Shown: piece by piece, positions 1 through 8,709 of the stretch | How the letters are laid out: every line of letters starts with the position of its first letter | How positions within the stretch are numbered: the first letter of the stretch is position 1 | DNA from: Treponema sp. | Lineage (GTDB): Bacteria; Spirochaetota; Spirochaetia; Treponematales; Treponemataceae | Direction: 5' to 3' | DNA: 50,649 nucleotides | NCBI GenBank assembly: GCA_024698325.1 | Contig: JAILRG010000120.1 | Coordinates: 1-50,649 of the forward strand | Position numbers and translations under genes: made by a program | Notes under the pieces: generated by a model | What the model saw: only the letters and a program-made list of their open reading frames with translations | Database searches by the model: none | Told to the model about the DNA's origin: nothing

Positions 1-768
1 TTAAGCCGCGAAGACCCGACCTTTACCAGCCACGAGGATGCCGAGACCGGTCAGCTGATTATCAGCGGCATGGGAGAGCTGCATCTGGACGTGCTTGTTA
101 CGCGCATGAAAGAAGACTTTGGCGTAAAGGCGAATGTCGGTGCTCCTCAGGTTACCTACCGCGAGGCTGTCACTGCTGCAAATGAGGTTACAGCAGAGTG
201 GAGCAAAGTGCTTGCGGGTAAAGAAAACGCAGCCTCGCTTACGGTACGCGTTGAGCCGCGCGAGCAGGGTGCTGGCAACAGCTACACCTGCCTTGTACAC
301 GACGGCAACATTCCGAACGAAATTTATGAGGCCATTGAAAACGGCTTTAAGAATTCACTAGAAAGCGGCATTCAGTACGGCTACCCCTGTACGGATACTG
401 CCGTCACGGTTACGGCCATCGGCTACAACGAGCTTACGGCAACACCGCTTGCCTTTGCGAGCTGCGCTTCTCAGGCATTTGACGACGCAACGCGAAAGGC
501 AAGCCCGGAGCTTTTAGAGCCGGTCATGAACGTAGACATTTCCTGCCCGGTAGAGTTCGTCGGCGATGCCATCAGTCAGATTATCCAGCGCGGCGGACAG
601 GTGCAGGGACAGGATAGCAAATCATCCGGAGAGATTGTGCATGCAACCGCTCCTATGGCAAAAATGTTCGGCTTTTCGACAAACCTGCGTTCGGTTACCC
701 AGGGCAGGGCTAGCTTCAGCATGGAGTTCAGCCACTTCCAGGTGAAGGCCGGAGGCTTAGGAGCATAG
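1..768 (+). CDS. fusA: Elongation factor G-like GTPase, C-terminal part (5' end outside window)
   Basis: The gene is open from the first base and ends at a TAG at 766-768; 255 residues are visible, covering EF-G domains III to V. The domain III motif GMGELHLD and the domain V motif MFGFSTNLRSVTQGRAS are typical of the family, which drives translocation and, in some paralogues, ribosome recycling. It is not a canonical copy. The usual domain IV loop rich in Gly/Arg (SGGRGQ-type) is replaced by unrelated sequence (EWSKVLAGKEN). At the tip of domain IV the position of the nearly invariant translocation histidine (YHD in E. coli) is Asn (codon 427-429, YNE). Spirochaetes are known to carry two or more divergent EF-Gs, so this is probably a specialised paralogue. 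The GTPase domain cannot be seen. Confidence 0.9.
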   Translation, partial: LSREDPTFTSHEDAETGQLIISGMGELHLDVLVTRMKEDFGVKANVGAPQVTYREAVTAANEVTAEWSKVLAGKENAASLTVRVEPREQGAGNSYTCLVHDGNIPNEIYEAIENGFKNSLESGIQYGYPCTDTAVTVTAIGYNELTATPLAFASCASQAFDDATRKASPELLEPVMNVDISCPVEFVGDAISQIIQRGGQVQGQDSKSSGEIVHATAPMAKMFGFSTNLRSVTQGRASFSMEFSHFQVKAGGLGA

Positions 769-786
769 AACTTTGGGAGCTGTATA

Positions 787-2868
787 ATGGCGGTATTGAC
801 GGGCGTATATATTGCAGAGATTTTTTTGCAGGCCTTGCTTTTAATTAAGCTTCTGAAAGCTCATGACGTGCGTTTCCGTCGGCTGGTAATTCTTACCGGC
901 GCCTGTTTTATTCAGCTCCTGATGTTTTTGTTTTCGCTCTTTGATACCACCTCGGTGCCAGAGCTGTTCGTTGTCTATGTGCTTCTGTCGCTGGTCAATG
1001 CGCTGATTTTTATTGCATCGGATGTTATTGCTAATCAGATGCTCGAAATATTCCTGCAAAAGCTTTCCATGAAAAACAGCGTTTCCAAGGGAGCTTTTTT
1101 TATTTTCCGGCTGTTCATTGGTATCGATGCGCTGCTTTTACTGACAAATCCTTTGCATGGCCTTGCTTTCAGAATGCAGCAGCTTCCTGTCGGTAATTTT
1201 TCGGTCATTCTGTATCCGCATCTCGAGCTGTGGGGGCAGGTGCACTGCTATGTGATTCTGCTGCAGATACTGACTGTTGCTGTCGCCTTGTTTTACCGCG
1301 GACTATCCCTGCCGTTATTGTACGGCATAAAATACATAATAGCCTGTGTGCTTATCGGCACGTCCTACGTCATTACGATTATATATACATACATCACTGA
1401 TGCATTTCTTCTTCGCTTGCTTTTAATGGTGATGGTTTCTTTGGCGCCGTTTATCCTGTATTACATTGTCTATCGGAACCGCCCGTTTTTGACGGCCGCG
1501 TATATCCGGCAGATGGTCGTGGAAAAGCTGGGTAGCCCGATGGTGCTGTTTGATATAGACGGACTGCTGGTTGATTTTAATACAGATGCGGCGGCTTTGT
1601 TTGCCCTTGATACAGCCCTTATCAGCCGCATGTCACTGCCGGAATTCCTAAAGCGTGCTGTTGGCAGTCAGTTTCGGGAGCGGACGACATCAACCGTAGA
1701 GGAAGTAGTGGTTCCAGATGCCTCTGGTGCCCAGCAGGTGTTCAAGCTTGATTATACGAAGCTGTATGACCAGAAACAGAAGAGCCTGGGAACGCTGCTG
1801 CTCTTTCATAACGTTACTGAATTAAAAACGCTCTATAACACGATGGAAAAGGCTGCCATGACGGACATGATAACAGGCCTTGCCAGTAAGGTTATGCTCG
1901 AGAAAAAAATAGCCGAAATCAACCTGTACCGGAAATATCCTTACTGTGCTGTCGTCGGCTCCATCAACGGGCTGAACCTTATTTCCGCCGGATTTGGCGA
2001 AAATTCCGAGACTGCCGCAATTATGCATGTTGCCGACGTGTTGCGCTCGCACCTTCGCGCCAGTGATTTTGCCGCTTATGCTGACGGCAATATGGTCGTG
2101 CTGATGACAGATACGCTTGAATCCGAGGCTAGACTCGTGTTCTCGCGGATTTCAGATATTCTGAGCCATGATCAGACATTTAATTTCAAGCTGTCTTTTG
2201 AGTATGGCGTTGCGGAAAAATTTTCCAAGGATAGTGACATTCAGCTGACTATCGCTCAGGCGCAGGCCGTCATGCTGAAGCGAAAGCTTATCTCCCACAG
2301 CTATGCAGAGGCCTCTATCGTGGAGTCGCTGCAGAAAGCGCTTCGCGAAAGCAGCTTTGAAACGGAGCTTCATTCAATCCGCGTCAGTGAACTCAGTGTG
2401 AAAATAGCAGAAAAGCTGAATCTGCCGGCAGAAGAATACGAGGATTTAAAGCTTCTGGCACTTTTCCATGACATTGGAAAGCTTTCTGTACCTTCAGAGC
2501 TGCTTTCTAAGCCGGAAAAACTATCTGAGGAAGAAAGCCAGATTATGATGATGCACACGATAAACGGAAGCAAGGTTGCCATGGCTTCTAAGGAGCTTGC
2601 GTCTGTTGCCCGGGGAATTCTCTGTCACCACGAACATTGGGATGGCACTGGCTACCCGAACGGTTTTTCCGGCGAGCAGATACCTTACCTAGCGCGGATT
2701 GTCGCTGTTGCAGATGCGTACGATGTGATGACTCATGACCGCCCGTGGATGCAGGCAATGGCCCCGGATGTTGCGGTTGACCGTATCCGTGCTCAGTCTG
2801 GAAAGCAGTTTGATCCTTCGGTCATAAAAGCATTTTTGCAACTGAATTTTCAAAAAATTGAAAAATAG
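787..2868 (+). CDS. Membrane HD-GYP protein with PAS and degenerate GGDEF domains
   Basis: A 693-residue predicted c-di-GMP phosphodiesterase. Residues 1-230 contain about seven hydrophobic segments resembling the 7TM sensor of histidine kinases. Residues about 240-345 look like a PAS domain (VLFDIDGLLVDFN) and 355-500 like a GGDEF domain. The GGDEF active site is lost: the motif position reads YADGN (431-435), so cyclase activity is unlikely. The C-terminal HD-GYP domain is intact by eye: HDIGK at 561-565, HHEHWDGTGYP at 614-624 and an ADAYD motif near 642. HD-GYP domains hydrolyse c-di-GMP to pGpG or GMP. The start ATG has a GGGAG ribosome site 7 bases upstream and lies 18 bases after the EF-G stop, so the two may be co-transcribed. 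Confidence 0.88.
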   Translation: MAVLTGVYIAEIFLQALLLIKLLKAHDVRFRRLVILTGACFIQLLMFLFSLFDTTSVPELFVVYVLLSLVNALIFIASDVIANQMLEIFLQKLSMKNSVSKGAFFIFRLFIGIDALLLLTNPLHGLAFRMQQLPVGNFSVILYPHLELWGQVHCYVILLQILTVAVALFYRGLSLPLLYGIKYIIACVLIGTSYVITIIYTYITDAFLLRLLLMVMVSLAPFILYYIVYRNRPFLTAAYIRQMVVEKLGSPMVLFDIDGLLVDFNTDAAALFALDTALISRMSLPEFLKRAVGSQFRERTTSTVEEVVVPDASGAQQVFKLDYTKLYDQKQKSLGTLLLFHNVTELKTLYNTMEKAAMTDMITGLASKVMLEKKIAEINLYRKYPYCAVVGSINGLNLISAGFGENSETAAIMHVADVLRSHLRASDFAAYADGNMVVLMTDTLESEARLVFSRISDILSHDQTFNFKLSFEYGVAEKFSKDSDIQLTIAQAQAVMLKRKLISHSYAEASIVESLQKALRESSFETELHSIRVSELSVKIAEKLNLPAEEYEDLKLLALFHDIGKLSVPSELLSKPEKLSEEESQIMMMHTINGSKVAMASKELASVARGILCHHEHWDGTGYPNGFSGEQIPYLARIVAVADAYDVMTHDRPWMQAMAPDVAVDRIRAQSGKQFDPSVIKAFLQLNFQKIEK

Positions 2869-2871
2869 CTA

Positions 2872-2900
2872 TTGACACTTTCTACGGTGTTTGATATAGT
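2872..2900 (+). promoter_or_regulatory. Sigma70-type promoter of the tRNA-Leu gene
   Basis: TTGACA (2872-2877), a 17-base spacer and TATAGT (2895-2900). The -10 ends 12 bases before the mature tRNA 5' end. This is close to the consensus, as expected for a stable RNA gene. Confidence 0.85.
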
Positions 2901-2912
2901 ACACTCACATTC

Positions 2913-2994
2913 GCGGGGATGGTGGAATTGGTAGACACGCTAGCTTGAGGTGCTAGTGGCGCAAGCTGTGCCTGTTCAAGTCAGGTTCTCCGCA
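2913..2994 (+). tRNA. tRNA-Leu (anticodon GAG)
   Basis: The 7-bp acceptor stem pairs GCGGGGA (2913-2919) with TCTCCGC, with discriminator A at 2994. The D arm has stem GTG/CAC. The anticodon stem CTAGC/GCTAG encloses the loop TTGAGGT, giving anticodon GAG, which reads CUC and CUU. A long class II variable arm precedes a T arm CCTG-TTCAAGT-CAGG. The 3' CCA is not encoded. A promoter and a terminator flank it closely, so it is a single-gene unit. Confidence 0.93.
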
Positions 2995-2995
2995 A

Positions 2996-3027
2996 AGGCT
3001 GTTCACTTGTTGGACAGCCTTTTTTTA
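2996..3027 (+). terminator. Rho-independent terminator after tRNA-Leu
   Basis: AGGCTGT (2996-3002) pairs with ACAGCCT (3014-3020), followed by seven T residues. It starts two bases after the tRNA end. Confidence 0.88.
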
Positions 3028-3095
3028 TGCCTGTATGTTTTTTTTCATTGTGACAGAATAATGCTGTTAATACCTAAAAAATGACGGATTTGTCT

Positions 3096-3124
3096 TTGAC
3101 TTCTTTGGGGAAATCACTTACAAT
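3096..3124 (+). promoter_or_regulatory. Promoter of the sugar ABC ATPase gene
   Basis: TTGACT (3096-3101), a 17-base spacer and TACAAT (3119-3124). The expected transcript start near 3131 leaves a leader of about 28 bases that contains the TAGGAGG ribosome site (3145-3151). Confidence 0.8.
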
Positions 3125-3158
3125 GACAACATAATATAAACCCTTAGGAGGCCATTAC

Positions 3159-4298
3159 ATGGCAAAGGTAGAACTGAAAGGTGTTGGTAAAATCTATGAC
3201 GGAAACGTTCATGCTGTAAAAAACTCCAACATTACAATTGAAGACCGCGAATTCTGCGTATTCGTAGGTCCGTCTGGCTGTGGTAAATCAACCACACTTC
3301 GTATGATTGCAGGTCTGGAAGACATTTCAGAAGGTGAGCTGTACATCGACGGCGAACTGATGAATGACGTTCCGCCGAAAGACCGCAACATCGCAATGGT
3401 ATTCCAGAATTATGCTCTGTACCCGCACATGTCTGTTTTTGACAACATGGCATTCGGTCTTAAAATCCGCAAAATCGACAAAGCTGAGATTCAGCGCCGT
3501 GTTGACGAGGCTGCACGCATCCTCGACCTGACACAGTACCTCGACCGCAAGCCGAAGGCTCTCTCTGGTGGTCAGCGCCAGCGTGTTGCTGTAGGTCGTG
3601 CTATCGTCCGCAACCCGAAAGTATTCTTGTTCGACGAACCGCTTTCAAACCTTGATGCTAAGCTCCGCGTTTCAATGCGCGCTGAGATTTCTGACCTGCA
3701 CCACCGCCTGCAGGCTACGATGATTTACGTTACCCACGACCAGGTTGAGGCTATGACCATGGGTACTAAGATTGTTGTTATGCGCGGTACTGACGCTGGT
3801 GAAGAGATGGCTGGACGCATCCAGCAGATTGGTTCACCGCTCTACTTGTACAATCACCCGATTAACAAATTCGTTGCAGGCTTTATCGGTACACCGCCGA
3901 TGAACTTCCTGAACGTAAAAGTTATCGAAAAAGACGGAAAGGTTCTGGTTGATGAAGGTTCATTCACCCTGACCCCCACTGCTGATCAGCAGGCTCGTCT
4001 GAAGGCTTCTGTTGGTAAGGACATCTACTTTGGTATCCGCCCGGAAGACATGAACTTCCAGAAGACTCCGGCTGCAGAAAACAATATGCAGCTCAAAATC
4101 ACCAACAAGGAACCGCTTGGTGCTGATACCCATTACTTCCTGCAGACAAAGGATCAGGCTCTGGTTGCCCGCGTAGACCCGGATGTAGATTATCAGCTCG
4201 GTGATGTTGTAAACTTCACACCGGATATGGAAAGAGCAAAGTTCTTCAGCAAGGAAACTGAAGAGAACCTTTGCGAAGATATCGAGAAGAAGTGGTAA
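3159..4298 (+). CDS. ugpC: UgpC/MsmK-type carbohydrate ABC transporter ATPase
   Basis: A 379-residue ATPase that powers ABC import of sugars or glycerol phosphates. Walker A is GPSGCGKST (about 37-45), the signature is LSGGQRQR, Walker B is VFLFDEPLSNLD and the H-loop is YVTHDQ. The C-terminal 140 residues form the MalK/UgpC-type TOBE/OB regulatory domain (FGIRPEDM). No permease or binding protein gene is adjacent. Such stand-alone ATPases often serve several sugar importers, so this may be the shared energising subunit. It has its own promoter and terminator. Base composition and preferred codons look like those of a highly expressed gene (many CGC, CTG, GGT, AAC/AAG). Confidence 0.93.
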   Translation: MAKVELKGVGKIYDGNVHAVKNSNITIEDREFCVFVGPSGCGKSTTLRMIAGLEDISEGELYIDGELMNDVPPKDRNIAMVFQNYALYPHMSVFDNMAFGLKIRKIDKAEIQRRVDEAARILDLTQYLDRKPKALSGGQRQRVAVGRAIVRNPKVFLFDEPLSNLDAKLRVSMRAEISDLHHRLQATMIYVTHDQVEAMTMGTKIVVMRGTDAGEEMAGRIQQIGSPLYLYNHPINKFVAGFIGTPPMNFLNVKVIEKDGKVLVDEGSFTLTPTADQQARLKASVGKDIYFGIRPEDMNFQKTPAAENNMQLKITNKEPLGADTHYFLQTKDQALVARVDPDVDYQLGDVVNFTPDMERAKFFSKETEENLCEDIEKKW

Positions 4299-4332
4299 TC
4301 ATACCAGTTTCTGAACGATAACAGCCTTGTAT

Positions 4333-4362
4333 AAGCACCCGCGCAAACGGGTGCTTTTTTTT
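4333..4362 (+). terminator. Rho-independent terminator after ugpC
   Basis: AAGCACCCG (4333-4341) and CGGGTGCTT (4348-4356) form a 9-bp stem with a 6-base loop, followed by a T run. It excludes the upstream TTG at 4327 as the start of the next gene. Confidence 0.9.
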
Positions 4363-4377
4363 GAAGAGGGGATATGC

Positions 4378-6294
4378 ATGTTTAGCAAAAATAGCGTTGT
4401 TATATATAAAAATACCGTTGCTGTAGTATCGGAATGCGGATCTGATGGCGAAAAGTTTACGGTTAGCTGGTGTGTAAGCCGTGCAACTGCGTCTGGAAAA
4501 AAAGCGCAGTACGCAAGCCAGAAAGTGCGTGAAAAGGACGTGCTGCTCTTATGTGAGGAAAACGCTGCTTCGCTTGATGCCCTGCTCGATGCACAGGAAA
4601 AAGCTAGTGCAGACGGCTTTGCTGCATATCTTCCTAAACTGTCAGAAACCAGGGAGCTGTTGCTTTCTGATGAAGAAACTGCTTCTTCTGCACTTTCGTT
4701 TTCAGACCTTGCAGAGCTTACTTTAGGCTCGCTTGAAAGTCAGGAAAGCTGGGCATTTTATTGCGCCATCAAAAAAGGCTTTGACTTTAAGGAAGTCGTT
4801 CCGCTTTCGTTTGTGCCGTGCACTGATGAAGAAATTGCCCAGACTAAGGCAAAGCAGTATGAAAAAGAACATGCAGAAGAAATCCGCGCAGCTTTCCTTG
4901 AACGCCTTAAACAGAAAAAGCTTTCGCTTCCCGATGATGCAAAATACATGGGTGAGGTTGAGGCTCTTGCCCTTGGAAAAACCGATAAGTGCCGCACGCT
5001 GCGTGATATAGGCATAAAGGAGCTTCCGGAAAAAGCTCATAAGCTTCTGCTTGATACCGGGGTGTGGAGCATTACACGTAATCCCTATCCTTTACGGTGG
5101 GGGCTTTCCATGCAGAGTGCTGCAGAGAGCCTGGCTAGCCCGCCTGCGGATGAAGAGCGCATAACAGTTCCGGGCGTCTCCTATGCAATAGACAGCGAAT
5201 GGTCAACCGATCCGGATGATGCCATCAGTTTTGACGGCGAATACCTGTGGGTGCATATCGCTGACCCTGCGAGCACCGTTTTGCCCGAAAGCTCCATCGA
5301 TAAGGCGGCTCGTGCCCGCGGCTCAACTTTGTACATTCCGGAAGGCGCAAGCCGCATGTTAAGCGAAGAAAGCCTCGCAGATTACGCGCTTGGCTTACAG
5401 ACTCCCAGCCGTGCGCTTTCGTTCAAGATAAAGCTTGGAGAAAACGGCGAGGTGGAAGACTGTGATGTGCTTTGCACGCTTGTTACGGTTGAACGCCTGT
5501 CGTATACCAAAGCGGATGAGTTAAAGGATACCCCTGCGCTTGCACCGCTTTTTGCGATTGCAGAGCGGAATATTCGCCGTCGCAAGCAGGCTGGCGCCGT
5601 GCAGATACAGCTTCCGGAAGTGCATATTACTGTTGATGCGGAGACAAAAGACGTGTCCATTACTCCGTATGTGCATACGGCGTCTTCTGAGGTAGTGCGC
5701 GAGGCGATGCTTCTGGCGGGCGAGGGCGCGGCCCGCTTTGCTTTTAAGCACCAGCTTCCGTTCCCGTTTATCAGCCAGGAAGTGCCTGATATTCCGTCAT
5801 CGATTCCCGAGGGACTTGCGGGGCAGTTCCGCCTGCGTAAATGCATGCGTAAGCGCACTGTGTCTTTGACTCCAAGCCAGCATGCTGGCCTTGGACTGGG
5901 CATGTACAGTCAGGTAACCAGTCCCTTGCGCCGTTATGGCGATTTAATCAGCCATGAGCAGCTGCGTGCATTTTTGAGCGGCAGGCCGCTTATCGACAAG
6001 GACGACATGCTGCTCCGGATGAGTCAGGGAGACGCGGCTGCCGTGGCGTCACGCAATGCCGAGCGCAAGAGCAACGCGCACTGGACGCTGGTGTACCTTT
6101 TGCAGCATCCGGACTGGACGGGAGAAGCTGTCTGCGTGGAAAAAATGGCAAAGCAGTCTGTCTTTCTGATTCCGTCTATCGGCATGGAGACTGTTCTTGG
6201 CGGCTGCGGTGATGTTGAGCTGAACGGTACCATAACGGTGAAGGCTGAAAAAATAAATCTGCCCGAGCTGGAAGTCGTTTTTTCACGCTGTTAA
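4378..6294 (+). CDS. RNase II-family 3'-5' exoribonuclease (RNB domain)
   Basis: A 638-residue protein with an RNB catalytic domain from about 265 to 560. The four metal-binding aspartates are present in the spacing of E. coli RNase II: D272, D278, D280 and D281 in IDSEWSTDPDDAIS. TSPLRRYGDL, the C-terminal RNB motif, follows. The first 250 residues are poorly conserved and would hold the N-terminal RNA-binding part. The C-terminal S1-like part is short, about 70 residues. It should degrade single-stranded RNA processively. I chose the ATG at 4378, which has a GAGGGGA site upstream; a TTG at 4327 would place the terminator hairpin inside the coding region. It has no partner gene. Rrp44-like or RNase R are less fitting because of length. 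Confidence 0.88.
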   Translation: MFSKNSVVIYKNTVAVVSECGSDGEKFTVSWCVSRATASGKKAQYASQKVREKDVLLLCEENAASLDALLDAQEKASADGFAAYLPKLSETRELLLSDEETASSALSFSDLAELTLGSLESQESWAFYCAIKKGFDFKEVVPLSFVPCTDEEIAQTKAKQYEKEHAEEIRAAFLERLKQKKLSLPDDAKYMGEVEALALGKTDKCRTLRDIGIKELPEKAHKLLLDTGVWSITRNPYPLRWGLSMQSAAESLASPPADEERITVPGVSYAIDSEWSTDPDDAISFDGEYLWVHIADPASTVLPESSIDKAARARGSTLYIPEGASRMLSEESLADYALGLQTPSRALSFKIKLGENGEVEDCDVLCTLVTVERLSYTKADELKDTPALAPLFAIAERNIRRRKQAGAVQIQLPEVHITVDAETKDVSITPYVHTASSEVVREAMLLAGEGAARFAFKHQLPFPFISQEVPDIPSSIPEGLAGQFRLRKCMRKRTVSLTPSQHAGLGLGMYSQVTSPLRRYGDLISHEQLRAFLSGRPLIDKDDMLLRMSQGDAAAVASRNAERKSNAHWTLVYLLQHPDWTGEAVCVEKMAKQSVFLIPSIGMETVLGGCGDVELNGTITVKAEKINLPELEVVFSRC

Positions 6295-6339
6295 CACTGC
6301 TAAAGTGACTTGATTTATACTAAAGTTAGTACAATCCCA

Positions 6340-6368
6340 TTGCAGTAACAGGTGCAATCCGCTATACT
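6340..6368 (+). promoter_or_regulatory. Promoter of lysC-dapB, predicting a leaderless mRNA
   Basis: TTGCAG (6340-6345), a 17-base spacer and TATACT (6363-6368). The lysC ATG is 8 bases after the last base of the -10, which is where transcription would start. There is no ribosome binding site. Confidence 0.75.
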
Positions 6369-6375
6369 CGACGGC

Positions 6376-7710
6376 ATGATAGTAATGAAATTCGGCGGCA
6401 GCTCAGTTGCAAATGCAGAGCGTATCCGTCACGTGGCTTCAATCATCGAAGCATATAAAAAAGAGCGTCCCGTTGTTGTTTTGAGCGCAATGGGAGATAC
6501 TACGGATCATCTGCTTGATGCAGCGGATATGGCAGTGCAGGGCACGGTTGACATTGCAAAAGTGGAAAAGCTGCACTTTGATACAGCAAAGGAACTTGGC
6601 ATTGACGTTCCTGCTATTTCTGAGCTGCTTGGTGAGTTAAAAACGCTTTTAACCGGCATCTCCATGCTCCGGGAACTGACCAAGCGTACCCGCGACTATC
6701 TGGTTTCTTTTGGCGAGCGCATGAGCGTGCGCATGATGGCAGCTTACTTGCAGCAGAAAGGAACTGAGGCGGCTTTCTATGACGCTTGGGATGTTGGCTT
6801 TGTCTCTGATTCCAACTATATGAGCGCTGAATTGCTTGATGACGTCTGGGAGAATATCCCCCGCCATCTTTCTGACTACAAAAACGGCAAAACAAATGCC
6901 ATTCCGATTGTAACCGGCTTTATTGCAAAAGACCAGAAAGGCATTATTACCACTCTTGGCCGCGGTGGATCAGACTTAACGGCCACCATGATTGGTGCCG
7001 CAATGCGCGCTAGCGAAATCCAGACCTGGAAAGATGTCGACGGCATTCTTACGACAGATCCGAGAGTCTGCAGCGATGCTCATCCGGTTCCCGAGGTAAC
7101 GTACGAAGAAGCTCAGGAGCTTGCGATGTTCGGTGCACAGGTTCTGCATCCGCGCAGCATGGTTCCCTGCCGCAAGAGCGGGACGCCGGTTCGCGTAAAG
7201 AACAGCTATAATATTGCAAGTCCCGGCTCTATCATCGTGGAAAAACATAGCGGAGCCACTCCGCCGGTAACCGCGATTACCTCGGTAAAGCACGTAACGC
7301 TCATCGACATTGTCTCAAGCCGTATGTTCGATGCCTGCGGCTTCCTTGCCCATGTATTCAATCAGTTCCTTAAGTGGAATATCAGCATTGATGTGATTGC
7401 TACAAGTGAAGTGTCCGTGTCGCTTACCGTAAATACAAAGGCAGATTTGACCGGCCTTATCGAGGATTTGCGCCGTGCTGCCGACGTGCAGGTAAAGACA
7501 GAAAAAGCTATCGTAACGCTTATCTGTGATGCAGCCCATTCAAGCGGCATTATCGCAAAGGGGTTTGCCGCACTTGCCGCAGAAGGCATTAATGTGCAGA
7601 TGATAAGCCAGGGCGCAAGCAAGGTGAACATCAGCATGCTGGTGGACGAATGTGATGCGCCAAAAGTCGTGCAGATTCTGCATAAGGCATATTTTGGAGG
7701 AGCAAAATGA
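6376..7710 (+). CDS. lysC: Aspartate kinase
   Basis: A 444-residue monofunctional aspartokinase that phosphorylates aspartate in the first step of lysine, diaminopimelate, threonine and methionine synthesis. The N-terminal kinase domain shows KFGGSSVANAERI, the phosphate-binding region TTLGRGGSDLTA and FGAQVLHPRS. The C-terminal part (about 310-440) holds the ACT domains that normally bind the feedback inhibitor (IDVIATSEVSVS; INVQMISQGASKVN). I chose ATG 6376, not the GTG at 6352, because the -10 box lies between them. It overlaps dapB by four bases, so they form an operon. No lysine riboswitch can exist if the transcript starts at the ATG, so control would be allosteric or at the promoter. 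Confidence 0.94.
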   Translation: MIVMKFGGSSVANAERIRHVASIIEAYKKERPVVVLSAMGDTTDHLLDAADMAVQGTVDIAKVEKLHFDTAKELGIDVPAISELLGELKTLLTGISMLRELTKRTRDYLVSFGERMSVRMMAAYLQQKGTEAAFYDAWDVGFVSDSNYMSAELLDDVWENIPRHLSDYKNGKTNAIPIVTGFIAKDQKGIITTLGRGGSDLTATMIGAAMRASEIQTWKDVDGILTTDPRVCSDAHPVPEVTYEEAQELAMFGAQVLHPRSMVPCRKSGTPVRVKNSYNIASPGSIIVEKHSGATPPVTAITSVKHVTLIDIVSSRMFDACGFLAHVFNQFLKWNISIDVIATSEVSVSLTVNTKADLTGLIEDLRRAADVQVKTEKAIVTLICDAAHSSGIIAKGFAALAAEGINVQMISQGASKVNISMLVDECDAPKVVQILHKAYFGGAK

Positions 7711-8486
7711 AAATCGCATTAGTCGGATACGGCAAGATGGGGCACATGATTGAGAACTGTGCAAAAGCCATGGGGCATGAAATTGCCGTCACTGTTGATG
7801 TTGCGGCAAAAGATGCCTCCTGCCTTGTTAAGGCGGGTGACTATGCAGCTGTTGTTGCGGCCGTACAGGCAAGCGGGGCAGAGGGTGTTATAGAGTTCAG
7901 CCATCCGACTGCTGTTGTCGGAAACGTAAAGGCGCTCCTTCCACTTAAACTTCCGGTGGTTGTAGGAACTACCGGCTGGGCAGAGCAGGAAGCGGCTATA
8001 GAAGCGCTGGCAGCAGCTACCGGCGGAACTGTCATGCGCTCATCAAACTTTTCTATCGGCGTAAACACGTTTTACAAGATTGTTGAAGAGGCGGCCAGGC
8101 TTTTTGCTGAATATGCAGACTACGATGTTGCCGTCTGGGAAATGCATCACAGCCAGAAAGCTGACAGCCCGAGTGGTACTGCGCTTGAAATTGCCCGCCG
8201 CGTTATGGCAGGTAACCCGGCAAAAAACAAAATGGTTGTAGACGCATTCCATGAAAAGCCTCAGGCAAACGAGCTTCATGTAAGTTCTACGCGCTGCGGT
8301 TCTGTTCCGGGAACGCATACGGTGTTCTTTGACAGTCCTGCTGACAGTATTGAGCTTACTCACCGTGCGCGAAGCCGCGAAGGCTTTGCCCGTGGTAGCG
8401 TTGTCGCGCTTGAAAAGCTTTCTTCAAAACTTGCTGAAGGCACGCTTGCTCCAGGAAAGCTGTACGGCATGAACGACCTGTTCTGA
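7707..8486 (+). CDS. dapB: 4-hydroxy-tetrahydrodipicolinate reductase
   Basis: A 259-residue enzyme that reduces hydroxy-tetrahydrodipicolinate with NAD(P)H in the diaminopimelate/lysine route. The N terminus has the Rossmann motif VGYGKMGHM. Further in are EFSHPTAV, VVGTTGW, the substrate-site motif SSNFSIGVN, WEMHHSQKADSPSGTA (catalytic His and Lys) and the C-terminal HRARSREGFARG. The ATG overlaps the lysC stop (ATGA) and has a strong GGAGGAG site inside the lysC 3' end, so translation is well supported. It is followed by a strong terminator, which makes lysC-dapB a two-gene operon. Spirochaetes with DAP or ornithine in their wall differ, and the product may feed wall or lysine synthesis. 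Confidence 0.95.
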   Translation: MKIALVGYGKMGHMIENCAKAMGHEIAVTVDVAAKDASCLVKAGDYAAVVAAVQASGAEGVIEFSHPTAVVGNVKALLPLKLPVVVGTTGWAEQEAAIEALAAATGGTVMRSSNFSIGVNTFYKIVEEAARLFAEYADYDVAVWEMHHSQKADSPSGTALEIARRVMAGNPAKNKMVVDAFHEKPQANELHVSSTRCGSVPGTHTVFFDSPADSIELTHRARSREGFARGSVVALEKLSSKLAEGTLAPGKLYGMNDLF

Positions 8487-8507
8487 TTGCTTCCTCAATC
8501 TTAAGCG

Positions 8508-8542
8508 CACTCCCGGCTGTAGGCCCGGGAGTGTTTTTTTTT
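8508..8542 (+). terminator. Rho-independent terminator of lysC-dapB
   Basis: CACTCCCGG (8508-8516) pairs with CCGGGAGTG (8525-8533) and is followed by nine T residues. Confidence 0.92.
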
Positions 8543-8669
8543 AGTTGCAGTGTATTGTACATCCGCTTCTTTAGACTGTGCTCTACTGTCTCTGTAACAG
8601 TCGGAAGGCTTTCCCCGCTTCTTCAGCCTCTGATACAGCTGCTGTTGCTGAATCATTGTGTTGTTTTAT

Positions 8670-8698
8670 TTGATTTTAAGAATATCATGTGGTATACT
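8670..8698 (+). promoter_or_regulatory. Promoter of the STAS gene
   Basis: TTGATT (8670-8675), 17-base spacer, TATACT (8693-8698). The predicted leader is about 55 bases and includes a hairpin at 8710-8731 and the AAGGAG ribosome site. The rest of the 8543-8760 gap shows nothing recognisable. Confidence 0.75.
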
Positions 8699-8709
8699 AA
8701 AAATTGTCT

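Noticed and set aside
4327..4377. TTG start that would lengthen the RNase II-family protein by 17 residues
   Set aside because: The extension consists of the ugpC terminator hairpin; the ATG at 4378 has a ribosome site.
6352..6375. GTG start for lysC
   Set aside because: The promoter -10 box lies between this codon and the ATG, so a transcript would not include it.
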